A DNA stretch of 64,000 nucleotides from Ramlibacter monticola (GTDB lineage Bacteria; Pseudomonadota; Gammaproteobacteria; Burkholderiales; Burkholderiaceae_C). Both the position numbers and the translations under genes were made by a program. This document shows positions 1 to 11,862 of this stretch, in pieces (the first letter of the stretch is position 1; each line of letters opens with the position of its first letter). The stretch lies in assembly GCF_016722785.1 (NCBI RefSeq), contig NZ_JAEQNE010000003.1, positions 557,001-621,000 of the forward strand, given 5' to 3'. The notes under the pieces were generated by a model. That model was not told where the DNA came from. It searched no databases and was given only the letters and a program-made list of their open reading frames with translations.

Positions 1-1
1 C

Positions 2-157
2 GACCAGCTCGCGGCGACGGCCAAGCAGAACCCCGAAACCGAGATCCAGCTGCGCGCCGACACCACCGTGCCCTACGGGCGGGTGGTGGAGGTGATGGGC
101 GTGGCGCACAAGGCGGGCCTGAGCCGCATCGGTTTCGTGGCCGAACCCGCCAAATAG
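2..157 (+). CDS. exbD: Biopolymer transport protein ExbD/TolR family, C-terminal end
   Basis: Only the last 51 residues and the stop are in the window; the start lies upstream. The visible part has the charged-then-glycine pattern of the ExbD/TolR periplasmic domain end: LRADTTVPYGRVVEVM, then HKAGLSRIGFVAEP. In this family the protein works with ExbB and TonB (or TolQ and TolA) to use the proton gradient for outer-membrane energisation. ExbD is preferred over TolR because of the LRAD..VPY.....VM motif, but without the N-terminus the two cannot be fully separated. It ends 34 bases before leuS. Confidence 0.8.
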   Translation, partial: DQLAATAKQNPETEIQLRADTTVPYGRVVEVMGVAHKAGLSRIGFVAEPAK

Positions 158-191
158 GGGCCATTCCCCTAGCCCCTAGAATTTCGGAACC

Positions 192-2807
192 ATGGACGAC
201 AAGTACAACCACCTCGCCGTCGAGAAGGCGGCGCAGGACGAATGGACCGCGCGCGACGCCTACCGCGTGACCGAGGACACGCGGAAGAAGAAGTTCTACG
301 CCTGTTCCATGCTGCCCTATCCCAGCGGCAAGCTGCACATGGGGCACGTGCGCAACTACACGATCAACGACATGTTGACGCGCTACCTGCGCATGAACGG
401 CTACAACGTGCTGATGCCCATGGGCTGGGACGCCTTCGGCCTGCCGGCGGAGAACGCGGCGCTGAAGAACGGCGTGCCGCCGGCGAAGTGGACGTACGAG
501 AACATCGCCTACATGAAGAGCCAGATGCAGGCCATGGGCCTGGCCATCGACTGGTCGCGCGAGATCGCCACCTGCGACCCGGCGTACTACAAGTGGAACC
601 AGTGGCTGTTCCTGAAGATGCTGGAAAAGGGCATCGCCTACCGCAAGACCCAGGTCGTGAACTGGGACCCGGTGGACCAGACGGTGCTGGCCAACGAGCA
701 GGTGATCGACGGCAAGGGCTGGCGCACCGGCGCCGTCGTGGAGAAGCGCGAGATCCCCGGCTACTACCTCAAGATCACCGAGTACGCCCAGGAACTGCTC
801 GACTTCGTGCAGAAGGACCTGGGTGGCTGGCCCGAGCGCGTCAAGCTGATGCAGGAGAACTGGATCGGCCGCAGCGAGGGCGTGCGCTTCGCCTTCACGC
901 ACGACATCCGCGGCGACGACGGCCAGCTGATCGGCGACGGGCGCATGTACGTGTTCACGACGCGCGCCGACACGATCATGGGAGTGACCTTCGCCGCCGT
1001 CGCGCCGGAGCACCCGCTCGCGACGCAGGCGGCCAAGGGCAACCCGAAGCTCGCCGCCTTCATCGAGGAGTGCAAGAAGGGCGGCACCACCGAAGCCGAA
1101 CTGGCCCTGAAGGAAAAGGAGGGCATGCCCGCCGGCCTGAAGGTCACGCACCCGCTCACCGGCGAGCCGGTGGACCTGTGGGTCGGCAACTACGTGCTCA
1201 TGGGCTACGGCGACGGCGCCGTGATGGGCGTGCCCGGCCACGACGAGCGCGACTTCGCCTTCGCGCTGAAGTACGGCCTGCCGATCATCCAGGTCGTTCA
1301 CGTCGACGGGCAGGCGTACGACTACAAGAGGTGGCAGGAGTGGTACGCCGACAAGGAGAACGGCGTCACGATCAACTCCGACATCTTCAGCGGCTTCAAC
1401 TACAAGGACGCCGTGAACGCGGTGGCGCACCACCTGCAGCAGAAGGGCCTGGGCGAGAAGAAGACCACCTGGCGCCTGCGCGACTGGGGTGTCAGCCGCC
1501 AGCGCTACTGGGGCACGCCGATCCCGATCATCCACTGCGAGGAGCACGGCGCCGTGCCGGTGCCCGAGAAGGACCTCCCGGTGGTGCTGCCGCAGGACTG
1601 CGTGCCGGACGGCAGCGGCAACCCGCTGAACCGCCGCGAGGACTTCCTCGCCTGCACCTGCCCGGTGTGCGGCAAGCCGGCCCGGCGCGAGACCGACACG
1701 ATGGACACCTTCGTGGACTCCTCGTGGTACTTCATGCGCTACTGCGACCCGCGCGATGCCGAAAAGATGGTCGCCGCCGGCACCGACTACTGGATGCCGA
1801 TGGACCAGTACATCGGCGGCATCGAGCACGCCATCCTGCACCTGCTGTACGCGCGCTTCTGGACCAAGGTCATGCGCGACCTGGGCCTGGTGAAGATCGC
1901 CGAGCCGTTCACCCGCCTGCTGACGCAGGGCATGGTGCTGAACGAGGCGTTCTCGCGCACCACCACCGGCAAGCAGTACTTCTGGCAGCACGAACTGGAC
2001 ATCGAGCGCGACGAGCACGCCAAGGTGATCTCGGCGAAGGCCAAGGCCGACGGCCAGCCGGTGACCTACGAGGGCTGGACGACCATGTCCAAGTCCAAGA
2101 ACAACGGCGTCGACCCGCAGGACCTGATCGAGAAGTACGGCGCCGACACCGCGCGCCTGTACACGATGTTCACGGCGCCGCCGGAAGCGACGCTGGAGTG
2201 GAACGACGCCGCGCTGGAAGGCAGCTACCGGTTCCTGCGCCGCATCTGGAACTTCGCGCTGAAACTCGGCCCGGCGGCGGCGGCCCCCGCGGCGGCCTCG
2301 GGCAAGCTGGCGCAGGCGCTGCGGCGCGAGGTCCACATGGTGCTGCGCCAGGTGGATTACGACTACCAGCGCATGCAGTACAACACGGTGGTGTCGGGCG
2401 CGATGAAGATGCTCAACGCGCTGGAGGACTTCAAGGGCAACGGCGAGCCGGGCGCGGACGCCGCGCTGCGCGAGGGCTTCGCGATCCTGCTGCGCGTGCT
2501 GTACCCGGCCACGCCGCACGTCACCCATGCGCTGTGGAAGGAACTGGGCTACGCAGCCGCCCTGGGCGACCTGCTCGACGCGCCCTGGCCGAAGGTCGAC
2601 GAGGGCGCGCTGAAGCAGGACGAGGTCGAACTGGTGCTGCAGGTCAATGGCAAGCACCGCGGGGCCATCCTGGTGCCCGCCGGCGCCGACAAGTCGGAGA
2701 TCGAGAAGATCGCGCTGGCGAGCGAGAGCTTCCAGAAGTTCGCCGGCGGGGCGACGGCGAAGAAGGTGATCGTGGTGCCGGGCCGCCTGGTCAACGTGGT
2801 CGTATGA
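192..2807 (+). CDS. leuS: Leucyl-tRNA synthetase
   Basis: Class I aminoacyl-tRNA synthetase that charges tRNA-Leu in the cytoplasm. At 871 residues it is normal for bacterial LeuRS. The HIGH signature is HMGH at residues 49-52, preceded by the typical PYPSGKL. The KMSKS loop is MSKSK at residues 632-636 followed by NNGVDP. The CP1 editing domain lies between them, with [13 protein letters not shown] visible, and a cysteine pair ([20 protein letters not shown]) marks the zinc-like insertion before DSSWYFMRY. The start has a methionine followed by the family-typical YNHLAVE. The stop overlaps the start of lptE by four bases (ATGA), so the two are probably translationally coupled. Confidence 0.98.
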   Translation: MDDKYNHLAVEKAAQDEWTARDAYRVTEDTRKKKFYACSMLPYPSGKLHMGHVRNYTINDMLTRYLRMNGYNVLMPMGWDAFGLPAENAALKNGVPPAKWTYENIAYMKSQMQAMGLAIDWSREIATCDPAYYKWNQWLFLKMLEKGIAYRKTQVVNWDPVDQTVLANEQVIDGKGWRTGAVVEKREIPGYYLKITEYAQELLDFVQKDLGGWPERVKLMQENWIGRSEGVRFAFTHDIRGDDGQLIGDGRMYVFTTRADTIMGVTFAAVAPEHPLATQAAKGNPKLAAFIEECKKGGTTEAELALKEKEGMPAGLKVTHPLTGEPVDLWVGNYVLMGYGDGAVMGVPGHDERDFAFALKYGLPIIQVVHVDGQAYDYKRWQEWYADKENGVTINSDIFSGFNYKDAVNAVAHHLQQKGLGEKKTTWRLRDWGVSRQRYWGTPIPIIHCEEHGAVPVPEKDLPVVLPQDCVPDGSGNPLNRREDFLACTCPVCGKPARRETDTMDTFVDSSWYFMRYCDPRDAEKMVAAGTDYWMPMDQYIGGIEHAILHLLYARFWTKVMRDLGLVKIAEPFTRLLTQGMVLNEAFSRTTTGKQYFWQHELDIERDEHAKVISAKAKADGQPVTYEGWTTMSKSKNNGVDPQDLIEKYGADTARLYTMFTAPPEATLEWNDAALEGSYRFLRRIWNFALKLGPAAAAPAAASGKLAQALRREVHMVLRQVDYDYQRMQYNTVVSGAMKMLNALEDFKGNGEPGADAALREGFAILLRVLYPATPHVTHALWKELGYAAALGDLLDAPWPKVDEGALKQDEVELVLQVNGKHRGAILVPAGADKSEIEKIALASESFQKFAGGATAKKVIVVPGRLVNVVV

Positions 2808-3301
2808 AGCGCAGGCTGGTGATCGCCGCAGGGGCGGCAGCGCTGCTCGCCGGCTGCGGCTTCGAGCTGCGCAAGGCGCCCGAGTTCGCCTTCGATTCGA
2901 TCGCCGTCAATGCGCCGACCAGCTCGCCGATCGCCAACGAGCTGCGGCGCAGCCTGGCGGCCGACGGGCGGCTGAAGGTGCTGCCGGCGAGCGCCGACAC
3001 CAAGCAGGCGCGTGTGATCCTGGACCTGCCCACCGAGCTGCGCGAGAAGGTGGTGGTGGGCCTCAACTCCACCGGCCAGGTGCGCGAATTCCAGCTGCGC
3101 ACGCGCATCCGGTTCAAGCTCCGCACCCCCCAGGGCAAGGAGCTGATCCCCGACACCGAGATGCTGCAGCAGCGCGATATCAGCTTCAACGAGGCCGCCG
3201 TGCTGTCCAAGGAGGCCGAGGAGGCGATGTTGTACCGGAACATGCAGACCGACCTGGTGCAGCAGCTGATGCGCCGGCTGGCGGCCCTCAAGACCCTGTA
3301 A
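2804..3301 (+). CDS. lptE: LPS-assembly lipoprotein LptE
   Basis: 165-residue outer-membrane lipoprotein that plugs LptD during lipopolysaccharide insertion. The N-terminus is a short hydrophobic signal ending in the lipobox LLAGCG, so the mature protein would start at the cysteine followed by GFELR, as in LptE proteins. The rest ([17 protein letters not shown], then [21 protein letters not shown] near the end) fits the family. The start is fixed by the ATGA overlap with leuS; a much longer reading frame in the same phase runs through leuS but is a shadow. leuS-lptE-holA is a widespread proteobacterial order; here another gene separates lptE from holA. Confidence 0.95.
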   Translation: MKRRLVIAAGAAALLAGCGFELRKAPEFAFDSIAVNAPTSSPIANELRRSLAADGRLKVLPASADTKQARVILDLPTELREKVVVGLNSTGQVREFQLRTRIRFKLRTPQGKELIPDTEMLQQRDISFNEAAVLSKEAEEAMLYRNMQTDLVQQLMRRLAALKTL

Positions 3302-3324
3302 GACACGGCCGGGGCAGCCGGTCG

Positions 3325-3354
3325 CCGGGGGGCCTTCAGGGCCTCCGGTGTTTC
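3325..3354 (+). terminator. Terminator-like hairpin after leuS-lptE
   Basis: A GC-rich stem (CCGGGGGGCC pairing with GGCCTCCGG, with one bulged base and a TTCAG loop) is followed by TGTTT. It lies 24 bases after the lptE stop and before the separately preceded aminotransferase gene. The T tract is short, so function is inferred. Confidence 0.4.
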
Positions 3355-3467
3355 CCCTACAGCTCCGCCGGTCCGGCAGTGCGACGCTTCGGGAACTAAT
3401 GCCGCGCCGGCGCTCTTGCGCGCGCCGCGCCGTGGCCTCATCTTAGTAAGACCCGTCGGGAGCTCGC

Positions 3468-4736
3468 ATGGATGCCACCGGAACCCCTGTCAGCCAGACC
3501 TTCATCCAGAAGGAGGGCAGCTACGGCGCCCGCAACTACGCGCCCGTGCCGGTGGTGGTCGACCACGCGAAGGACTGCCTCGTGTGGGACGTGGAAGGCA
3601 AGGAGTACATCGACATGATGAGCGCGTACTCCTCGGTCAGCCACGGCCACCTGCACCCGCGCATCGTGGCGGCGGCGGAGGCCCAGCTGAAGAAAGTCGC
3701 CGTCATGTCCCGGGCCTACTACAGCACCACGCTGGGCCCGCTGCTGGAAAAGCTCAGCGAGGTCACCGGCTTCGAGCGCGCGCTGCCCATGAACACGGGC
3801 GCCGAGGCGGTGGAGACCGCGATCAAGTGCGCCCGCCGCTGGGGGCATCGCGTCAAGGGCATCCCGGACGGCATGCAGCGCATCCTGGTGGCGCGCGGCA
3901 ACTTCCACGGGCGCACCAGCACGATCGTCGGTTTTTCCAGCGAGCAGGACTACCGCAGCGGCTTCGGCCCCTTCTGCGACGGCTTCCAGCACTTCGACTA
4001 CGGGGGCATGGAGAGCGTCAAGGCGGCGGCCACCGAGCACACCTGCGCGGTGCTGGTGGAGCCGATCCAGGGCGAAGCGGGCGTGATCGTGCCGCCGGCG
4101 GGCTTCTTCCGGGACCTGCGCGAGTGGTGCACGCAGAAGGACATCCTCCTGATCGACGATGAGGTGCAGGCCGGCCTGGGGCGCACCGGCCGCTGGTTCG
4201 CCTTCCAGCACGAGGGCATCCGGCCCGACGCGCTGATCCTCGGCAAGGCCCTGGGCGGCGGCCTGCTGCCGGTGAGCGCGTTCTGCGCCGACGACAAGGT
4301 GATGCAGGTGTTCGTGCCGAACAGCCATGGCTCCACCTTCGGCGGCAACGCGCTGGCGGCGGCCGTCGCGCTGGAGGGCCTGAAGGTCCTGCAGGAGGAA
4401 GGCCTGGTGGACCAGTGCGCCGCCAAGGGCGAGTACCTGTTCCGGCGCCTGCGCGAGGTGCAGGCCGAGGTCGCCCCCCTGATCCGCGACGTGCGCGGCC
4501 GCGGCCTGTGGATCGGCGTGGACATCGAGCCGACGTGCACCACCGCGCGCGACATGGTGCTGCGGCTGGCGGCCGCCGGCGTGCTGTCGAAGGAAACGCA
4601 CGAAACCGTGATCCGCTTCGCGCCGCCGCTGACGATCACGCAGGACCTGATGGACCGGGCGGTGGACATCTTCCGCGGCGTGGCGGTGGAGAAGTGCCGC
4701 GAGCTGGGGCTGCGCACGCGGCCCGCTGGCGCGTGA
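3468..4736 (+). CDS. rocD: Ornithine-type aminotransferase (class III, PLP-dependent)
   Basis: 422-residue class III (fold type I) aminotransferase, best matching ornithine--oxo-acid transaminase, which converts ornithine and 2-oxoglutarate to glutamate semialdehyde and glutamate. Visible marks are MNTGAEAVETAIKCARRWG, the cofactor-binding DDEVQAGLGRTG with Asp231, and the Schiff-base lysine Lys260 in LGKALGGG, followed by HGSTFGGNALAAAVA. The gene sits between lptE and holA, which are often adjacent. Its product would be a substrate on the proline route, and proA lies 1.3 kb downstream, so a link to arginine-proline conversion is plausible. Acetylornithine or other omega-amino acid substrates cannot be excluded. 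Confidence 0.85.
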   Translation: MDATGTPVSQTFIQKEGSYGARNYAPVPVVVDHAKDCLVWDVEGKEYIDMMSAYSSVSHGHLHPRIVAAAEAQLKKVAVMSRAYYSTTLGPLLEKLSEVTGFERALPMNTGAEAVETAIKCARRWGHRVKGIPDGMQRILVARGNFHGRTSTIVGFSSEQDYRSGFGPFCDGFQHFDYGGMESVKAAATEHTCAVLVEPIQGEAGVIVPPAGFFRDLREWCTQKDILLIDDEVQAGLGRTGRWFAFQHEGIRPDALILGKALGGGLLPVSAFCADDKVMQVFVPNSHGSTFGGNALAAAVALEGLKVLQEEGLVDQCAAKGEYLFRRLREVQAEVAPLIRDVRGRGLWIGVDIEPTCTTARDMVLRLAAAGVLSKETHETVIRFAPPLTITQDLMDRAVDIFRGVAVEKCRELGLRTRPAGA

Positions 4737-4767
4737 GCAGGTAACGTAGGAAGAAGACCGAAGCCTT

Positions 4768-4872
4768 AACGCAAAAGCCGCCAAAGTGGCGCAAAAGCCG
4801 CGAAAGAAGATTCATTGAATCGAGGTTTTTCGCGGCTTTTGTTCTTCCTTTTGCGGCTTTTGCGTTCGGCTG
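4768..4872. repeat. Solitary ~100-nt palindromic repeat, copy A (GCAAAAGCCGC type)
   Basis: Imperfect inverted repeat between the aminotransferase gene and holA. The left arm reads in 10-nt steps (AACGCAAAAG, CCGCCAAAGT, GGCGCAAAAG, CCGCGAAAGA). The right arm, complemented, begins CAGCCGAACGCAAAAGCCGC. The loop itself contains the dyad GATTCATTGAATC. It is the same architecture as the copies at 11737-11862, 19719-19815 and the arms around the gene at 50691-51137. The transcript would fold into one long hairpin. Confidence 0.85.
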
Positions 4873-4903
4873 TCCGAATCCGGCTCCCCGCTAAACTCCC
4901 CGC

Positions 4904-5986
4904 ATGCAATTGGCCGCCGCGCAACTCCCGCAACACCTGCAGCGCGGGCTGCGCCCGCTCTACACCCTGCACGGCGACGAGCCGCTGCTGGTGCAGGAGG
5001 CCGCCGACGCGATCCGGGCGGCGGCGCGTGCGCAGGGTCACACGGAGCGCACGGTGCACGCCGTCGCGGGCGCCCATTTCGACTGGGGCGCCGTGCTCGC
5101 CTCCGGCGGCTCGCTGAGCCTGTTCGCGGACAAGCAGATCGTCGAGATCCGCATCCCCTCCGGCAAGCCGGGCAAGGAGGGCGGCGCCGCCCTGCAGCAG
5201 ATCGCCGAAAGCGCCGCCGGCAACGACAGCACCCTCACCCTGGTGCTTTTGCCCCGGCTGGACTTCCAGACGAAGAAGACCGCCTGGTTCGGCGCGCTGG
5301 AAGGCCACGGGGTCGCGATCGAACTGCAGACCATCGAGCGCGGCGCGCTGCCCCAGTGGATCGCCCAGCGCCTGGCGCAGCAGAACCAGCGCGTCGCCGC
5401 GGGCGAGGAGGGCCAGCGCACCCTGCAGTTCTTCGCCGATCGCGTCGAAGGCAACCTGCTCGCGGCGCACCAGGAGATCCAGAAGCTGGCGCTGCTGTAC
5501 CCGGCCGGCGAACTGCGCTTCGCGCAGGTGGAGAGCGCGGTCCTGAACGTCGCCCGCTACGACGTGTTCAAGCTGTCCGAGTCGGTCCTGGCGGGCAAGG
5601 CAGCGCGGGTGCAGCGGATGCTGGAGGGGCTGGAGGCCGAAGGCGAGGCCGAGGTGCTGGTGCACTACACGCTGGCCGAGGACATCCGGGCGCTCAAGCG
5701 CGTCAGGGACGCGCTTTCCACCGGGCAGCCGCTGCCGATGGCGCTGCGCGAGCAGCGGGTCTGGGGGGCGAAGGAAAAGCTGTTCGAGCGGGTGCTGCCG
5801 CGGCTGACCGCCCCGATGCTGGACCAGCTCCTGCACTCGGCGCACGTGGTCGACGGGATCGTCAAGGGCCTGAAGACGCCGGGCTGGCCGACCGATGGCT
5901 GGCAGGCACTGCACCGCCTGGCCATGGACCTCTGCCTCGCGGTCGCCAGCCCCGCCCCGGCGGGGGGAGGGCACAAGACCCGATAA
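4904..5986 (+). CDS. holA: DNA polymerase III subunit delta
   Basis: 360 residues, the clamp-loader subunit that opens the beta sliding clamp. The start region [29 protein letters not shown] is the typical HolA opening, in which the YxLxGDExLL motif precedes the AAA+-like domain. Further marks are [22 protein letters not shown] and the C-terminal collar-domain helices. It begins 32 bases after palindrome A and ends 7 bases before proA, so holA-proA are likely co-transcribed. The normal leuS-lptE-holA continuity is broken here by the aminotransferase gene and the palindrome. Confidence 0.95.
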   Translation: MQLAAAQLPQHLQRGLRPLYTLHGDEPLLVQEAADAIRAAARAQGHTERTVHAVAGAHFDWGAVLASGGSLSLFADKQIVEIRIPSGKPGKEGGAALQQIAESAAGNDSTLTLVLLPRLDFQTKKTAWFGALEGHGVAIELQTIERGALPQWIAQRLAQQNQRVAAGEEGQRTLQFFADRVEGNLLAAHQEIQKLALLYPAGELRFAQVESAVLNVARYDVFKLSESVLAGKAARVQRMLEGLEAEGEAEVLVHYTLAEDIRALKRVRDALSTGQPLPMALREQRVWGAKEKLFERVLPRLTAPMLDQLLHSAHVVDGIVKGLKTPGWPTDGWQALHRLAMDLCLAVASPAPAGGGHKTR

Positions 5987-5993
5987 TCGGGGC

Positions 5994-7274
5994 ATGAACG
6001 CCCTGAACGTCTCTGAATACATGCACACCCTGGGCCTGCAGGCCCGGCAGGCGTCGGCGCGCATGGCTTCGGCGTCGGCGGCGGAGAAGGCGAAGGCCCT
6101 GCTCGCCCTGGCCGCCCTGCTGCGCGGCAGCGTGCAAAGCCTGCAGGCCGACAACGCCAAGGACGTCGCCCGCGCCACCGAGGCCGGCCTCGCCGCGCCG
6201 CTGGTGGACCGGCTCAAGCTCACCCCCAAGATCGTCGAGACCCTGGCGGTCGGCTGCGAGCAGCTCGCCGCCATGCCGGACATCATCGGCGAGGTGATCG
6301 GCATGAAGCAGCAGCCCAGCGGCATCCGCGTGGGCCAGATGCGCGTGCCGCTCGGCGTCTTCGGCATGATCTTCGAGAGCCGCCCCAACGTGACGATCGA
6401 GGCCGCCAGCCTGTCGATCAAGAGCGGCAACGCCTGCATCCTGCGCGGCGGCTCCGAGGCGATCGAATCCAACAAGGCGCTGGCGCGCCTGGTGCAGCAG
6501 GCGCTGGCGCAGGCCGGCCTGCCCGCCGAGGCGGTGCAGCTGGTGCAGACCACCGACCGCGAGGCCGTGGGCCGCCTGATCGCCATGCCCGAGTCGGTGG
6601 ACGTGATCATCCCGCGCGGCGGCAAGAGCCTGATCGAGCGCATCTCGCGCGAAGCGAAGGTGCCGGTGATCAAGCACCTGGACGGCAACTGCCACACCTA
6701 CGTCGACGATCCCTGCGACCTGGAACTGGCGGTGCAGGTCACCGACAACGCCAAGACGCAGAAGTACAGCCCCTGCAACGCCAGCGAAGGCCTGCTCGTG
6801 GCGCGCGGCGTGGCGAAGGAGTTCCTGCCGAAGATCGGCGCCGTGTTCGCCGCCAAAGGCGTCGAGATGCGCTGCGACCCGGAAGCCCGGGCGATCCTGC
6901 AGACGCTGCCCGGCGCCAACGTGCAGGAGGCGACCGAGCAGGACTGGTCCGAGGAGTACCTGGCCCCCATCATCAGCGTGAAGGTGGTGGCCGGCGTGGA
7001 CGAGGCCATCGCCCACATCAACCGCTATTCCTCGCACCACACCGACGCGATCCTGACGCGCGACCACGTGCACGCCCAGCGCTTCCTGCGCGAGGTCGAT
7101 TCGGCCAGCGTCATGGTCAACACCAGCACGCGCTTCGCCGACGGCTTCGAGTTCGGGCTGGGCGCGGAGATCGGCATCAGCACCGACAAGTTCCACGCGC
7201 GCGGCCCGGTGGGCATCGAAGGCCTGACCTCGCTGAAGTGGATCGTGCTGGGCAACGGCGAAGTGCGGACCTGA
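5994..7274 (+). CDS. proA: Gamma-glutamyl phosphate reductase
   Basis: 426 residues; reduces gamma-glutamyl phosphate with NADPH to glutamate semialdehyde, the second step of proline synthesis. The catalytic cysteine is Cys261 in [10 protein letters not shown]. The [19 protein letters not shown] and GGKSLIERI stretches are family signatures. The ATG at 5994 is chosen over an upstream in-frame start (5895) that would overlap holA and add unrelated residues. The end [21 protein letters not shown] is the usual C-terminus. The aminotransferase upstream yields the same product, glutamate semialdehyde. Confidence 0.97.
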   Translation: MNALNVSEYMHTLGLQARQASARMASASAAEKAKALLALAALLRGSVQSLQADNAKDVARATEAGLAAPLVDRLKLTPKIVETLAVGCEQLAAMPDIIGEVIGMKQQPSGIRVGQMRVPLGVFGMIFESRPNVTIEAASLSIKSGNACILRGGSEAIESNKALARLVQQALAQAGLPAEAVQLVQTTDREAVGRLIAMPESVDVIIPRGGKSLIERISREAKVPVIKHLDGNCHTYVDDPCDLELAVQVTDNAKTQKYSPCNASEGLLVARGVAKEFLPKIGAVFAAKGVEMRCDPEARAILQTLPGANVQEATEQDWSEEYLAPIISVKVVAGVDEAIAHINRYSSHHTDAILTRDHVHAQRFLREVDSASVMVNTSTRFADGFEFGLGAEIGISTDKFHARGPVGIEGLTSLKWIVLGNGEVRT

Positions 7275-7371
7275 GGCGCCGCGCGTGCCTCTTGCAAGCA
7301 CCTCGCTTGCCCCCAGCTCCTAAAATTCCCCGGTTGGGATTCCGCCAGGACATCCAGAACAAGAAGGCCGC

Positions 7372-8667
7372 ATGGTTCCGCATCTCATCACGGCCCTGAC
7401 CGGCCCGATCAACGAACTCGAGCAGCGCATCCTCGAATCCATGCCCGCGGTGGAACGCTGGTTCCGGCTGGAGTGGATGGAGCACACCCCGCCCTTCTAC
7501 TGCTCGGTGGATGTCCGCAATGCCGGCTTCAAGCTGGCCCCGGTGGACACCAACCTCTATCCCGGCGGCTGGAACAACCTGACCCCCGAGATGCTGCCGC
7601 TGGCCGTGCAGGCGGCGATGGCCGCGGTGGAGAAGATCTGCCCCGAGGCGAAGAACCTCCTGATCGTGCCGGAGAACGGCAAGCGCAGCAGCTTCTACCT
7701 GAGCAACATCGCCCAGCTGCAGCGCATCTTCCGCATGGCCGGGCTGAACGTGCGGGTGGGGTCGATCGACCCGGACATCAAGAAGCAGACCACCATCCAG
7801 ATCCCGCACGACGACCCCGTCACGCTGGAGCCGGTGGTGCGCGGCAAGCACCGCCTGGGCCTGAAGAACTTCGACCCCTGCACCATCCTGCTGAACAACG
7901 ACCTCACGGCCGGCGCGCCCGGCATCCTGGAGGACCTGCACGAGCAGTACCTGCTGCCGCCGCTGCACGCGGGCTGGTCGGTGCGGCGCAAGAGCCGCCA
8001 CTTCCAGAGCTACGAGGACGTGGCCAAGCGCTTCGGCAAGATGCTGGGCATCGATCCCTGGCTGGTCAACCCGCTGTTCAACCGCTGCGGCGAGCTGGAC
8101 TTCGCCAAGTCGGAAGGGCTGGACTGCCTGCGCGCCAACGTCGATGCCCTGATGGCGAAGATCCGCCGCAAGTACAAGGAATACGGCATCAACGAGAAGC
8201 CCTTCGTCGTCGTGAAGGCCGACTACGGCAGCGAGGGCATGGGCATCATGACGGTGCGCGACGTCAAGGACCTGGACCAGATCCGCGACCGGCCGAAGAA
8301 CAAGCCGCCGGTCGTCAAGGGCGGCAAGGCGATCACCGACGTCATCATCCAGGAAGGCGTGCTCACGGCCGAGCGCATCAACGACGCCGTGGCCGAGCCG
8401 GTGGTGTACATGATGGACCGCTACGTGGTGGGCGGCTTTTACCGCGTGCACGCCGACCGCGGGATCGACGAGAACCTCAACGCCCCTGGCGCGGTCTATG
8501 TGCCCCTCGCCTTTGCCGAGAGTACGCGCTTACCTCAGCCCGGACAGAAGCCGGGCGCCAGCGCGCCGAACCGCTTCTACATGTACGGCGTGATCGGCCG
8601 GTTGGCGATGCTGGCAGCCAGCTACGAGCTGGAAGCCACCGATCCGGCGGCGGAAACCTATGACTGA
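7372..8667 (+). CDS. gshA: Glutamate--cysteine ligase (proteobacterial GshA, ferrooxidans-type)
   Basis: 431 residues. The protein fits the glutamate-cysteine ligase family found in betaproteobacteria and Acidithiobacillus rather than the E. coli GshA fold family. Marks include [14 protein letters not shown] near residue 60, [28 protein letters not shown] and [14 protein letters not shown]. It forms gamma-glutamylcysteine, the first step of glutathione synthesis. gshB, which catalyses the second step, lies downstream on the same strand, with kup in between. A weakly defined start at 7372 (ATGGTTCCGCAT) agrees with the family's [13 protein letters not shown] opening. Confidence 0.92.
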   Translation: MVPHLITALTGPINELEQRILESMPAVERWFRLEWMEHTPPFYCSVDVRNAGFKLAPVDTNLYPGGWNNLTPEMLPLAVQAAMAAVEKICPEAKNLLIVPENGKRSSFYLSNIAQLQRIFRMAGLNVRVGSIDPDIKKQTTIQIPHDDPVTLEPVVRGKHRLGLKNFDPCTILLNNDLTAGAPGILEDLHEQYLLPPLHAGWSVRRKSRHFQSYEDVAKRFGKMLGIDPWLVNPLFNRCGELDFAKSEGLDCLRANVDALMAKIRRKYKEYGINEKPFVVVKADYGSEGMGIMTVRDVKDLDQIRDRPKNKPPVVKGGKAITDVIIQEGVLTAERINDAVAEPVVYMMDRYVVGGFYRVHADRGIDENLNAPGAVYVPLAFAESTRLPQPGQKPGASAPNRFYMYGVIGRLAMLAASYELEATDPAAETYD

Positions 8668-8795
8668 CTGACGGAAGCGATCCGGGTCCAGTGGTTGCGT
8701 GGCAACATGCAGCCCTGCGGCAGGGGGGTGGGCGCACAATAGCGATCCCAAGTTCAAGACCCCGCCGGCATTCCGGGCCCGGGACGGGGCCGTTC

Positions 8796-10664
<1,869 letters not shown>

Positions 10665-10699
10665 GCGCTGCGCTCGCGCCGCGAGGAGGGCCGCCCGGG

Positions 10700-10727
10700 G
10701 GCGGGAGCAGCGACCCGCCGCGTTTTG
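10700..10727 (+). terminator. Terminator-like hairpin after kup
   Basis: A perfect 6-bp stem (GGCGGG and CCCGCC around an 8-nt loop) is followed by GCGTTTTG, 36 bases after the kup stop. The T run is only four long. It would separate kup from gshB transcription in part. Confidence 0.45.
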
Positions 10728-10760
10728 TGCGACAGTGGCGCGAACAGCATTGCCACGCCG

Positions 10761-11723
10761 ATGAACATCCTCTTCGTTGCCGACCCGCTCGAGGTCTTCA
10801 GGATCTACAAGGACACGACCTTCTCGATGATGCGGGAGGCGCAGCGGCGCGGCCACCGCATCGCCGCCTGCGAGCCGCGCCACCTCACCTGGCGCTCGGG
10901 CGAACTGGTGCACGCGGAGGTGCGCGAAGTCACGCTCACGGGCGCCGAGGAGGACTGGTTCCAGGTCCGCCAGACCAGCGTGCGGCCTCTGAAGGACTTC
11001 GATGCGGTGATCATGCGCAAGGACCCGCCCTTCGACAGCGAGTACTTCTACGCCACCCACCTGCTGGAGCAGGCGGAGCGCGAGGGCGCCCGGGTGTTCA
11101 ACCGGCCGGCGGCGCTGCGCGACCACCCGGAGAAGCTGGCGATCATGGAGTTCCCGCAGTTCGTGAGCCCCACGCTCGTCACGCGTTCGGCCGACGAGGT
11201 GCGGCGCTTCCACGAGGAGCACGGCGAGATCATCCTGAAGCCGCTGGATGGCATGGGCGGCATGGGCATCTTCCGCGTCGGGCCCGAGGGCCTGAACCTG
11301 GGTTCGATCATCGAGACGCTGAACCAGCAGGGCGCGACCACGATCATGGTGCAGCGCTTCGTGCCGGAGATCTCGCAGGGCGACAAGCGCGTGCTGGTGA
11401 TCGGCGGGCAGGTGGTGCCGTTCTGCCTGGCGCGCATCCCGCAGGGCAGCGAGATCCGCGGCAACCTGGCGGCGGGCGGCAAGGGCGTGGCGCAGCCGAT
11501 CTCCGAACGGGACCGCGAGATCGCCGAGACCATCGGCCCGCGGCTGAACGAACGCGGCCTGCTGCTGATCGGCCTGGACGTGATCGGCGACTGCCTCACC
11601 GAAATCAACGTCACGAGCCCGACCTGCTTCCAGGAGATCATGCAGCAGACGGGCTTCGACGTGCCGGCAATGTTCGTGGATGCAATGGAGGAGGCGGTGG
11701 CTCGGGATCGGACGGTGCTTTAG
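10761..11723 (+). CDS. gshB: Glutathione synthetase
   Basis: 320-residue ATP-grasp enzyme joining gamma-glutamylcysteine and glycine. The ATG at 10761 gives the family opening MNILFVADPLEVFRIYKDTTF; an upstream in-frame start at 10725 would add 12 unrelated residues. ATP-grasp marks are IILKPLDGMGGMGIF and the glutathione-synthetase ending DVIGDCLTEINVTSPTCFQEI, which holds the metal ligands. It completes the pathway begun by gshA at 7372. Downstream comes palindrome copy B and then a convergent gene. Confidence 0.97.
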   Translation: MNILFVADPLEVFRIYKDTTFSMMREAQRRGHRIAACEPRHLTWRSGELVHAEVREVTLTGAEEDWFQVRQTSVRPLKDFDAVIMRKDPPFDSEYFYATHLLEQAEREGARVFNRPAALRDHPEKLAIMEFPQFVSPTLVTRSADEVRRFHEEHGEIILKPLDGMGGMGIFRVGPEGLNLGSIIETLNQQGATTIMVQRFVPEISQGDKRVLVIGGQVVPFCLARIPQGSEIRGNLAAGGKGVAQPISERDREIAETIGPRLNERGLLLIGLDVIGDCLTEINVTSPTCFQEIMQQTGFDVPAMFVDAMEEAVARDRTVL

Positions 11724-11736
11724 GGCTTGACGGCCA

Positions 11737-11862
11737 AAACCAGGCAGCCGAACGCAGAGTGCGCAAAGGTTACGCAAAGGGCGCAGAAAAAATCTTATTG
11801 ATGGATGTTCTTCTGCGTTCTCTGCGTAACCTCTGCGCCCTCTGCGTTCGGCTGCCTGGTTT
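11737..11862. repeat. Solitary palindromic repeat, copy B (GCAGAGG type)
   Basis: Arms of 51 nt at 11737-11787 and 11812-11862 match at 46 of 51 positions when one is complemented. The left arm runs AAACCAGGCAGCCG and then four 10-nt units (AACGCAGAGT, GCGCAAAGGT, TACGCAAAGG, GCGCAGA). It fills the gap between gshB and the convergent amidotransferase gene, and its last base is the first base of that gene's stop codon. It may act as a two-way transcription terminator. The outer CAGCCGAACGCAGAG is shared with the left arm at 50712. Confidence 0.9.

Noticed and set aside
242..2803. Long plus-strand frame continuing upstream of lptE through leuS
   Set aside because: The translation is Arg/Ala/Gly-rich without family features until the lptE signal peptide at 2804.
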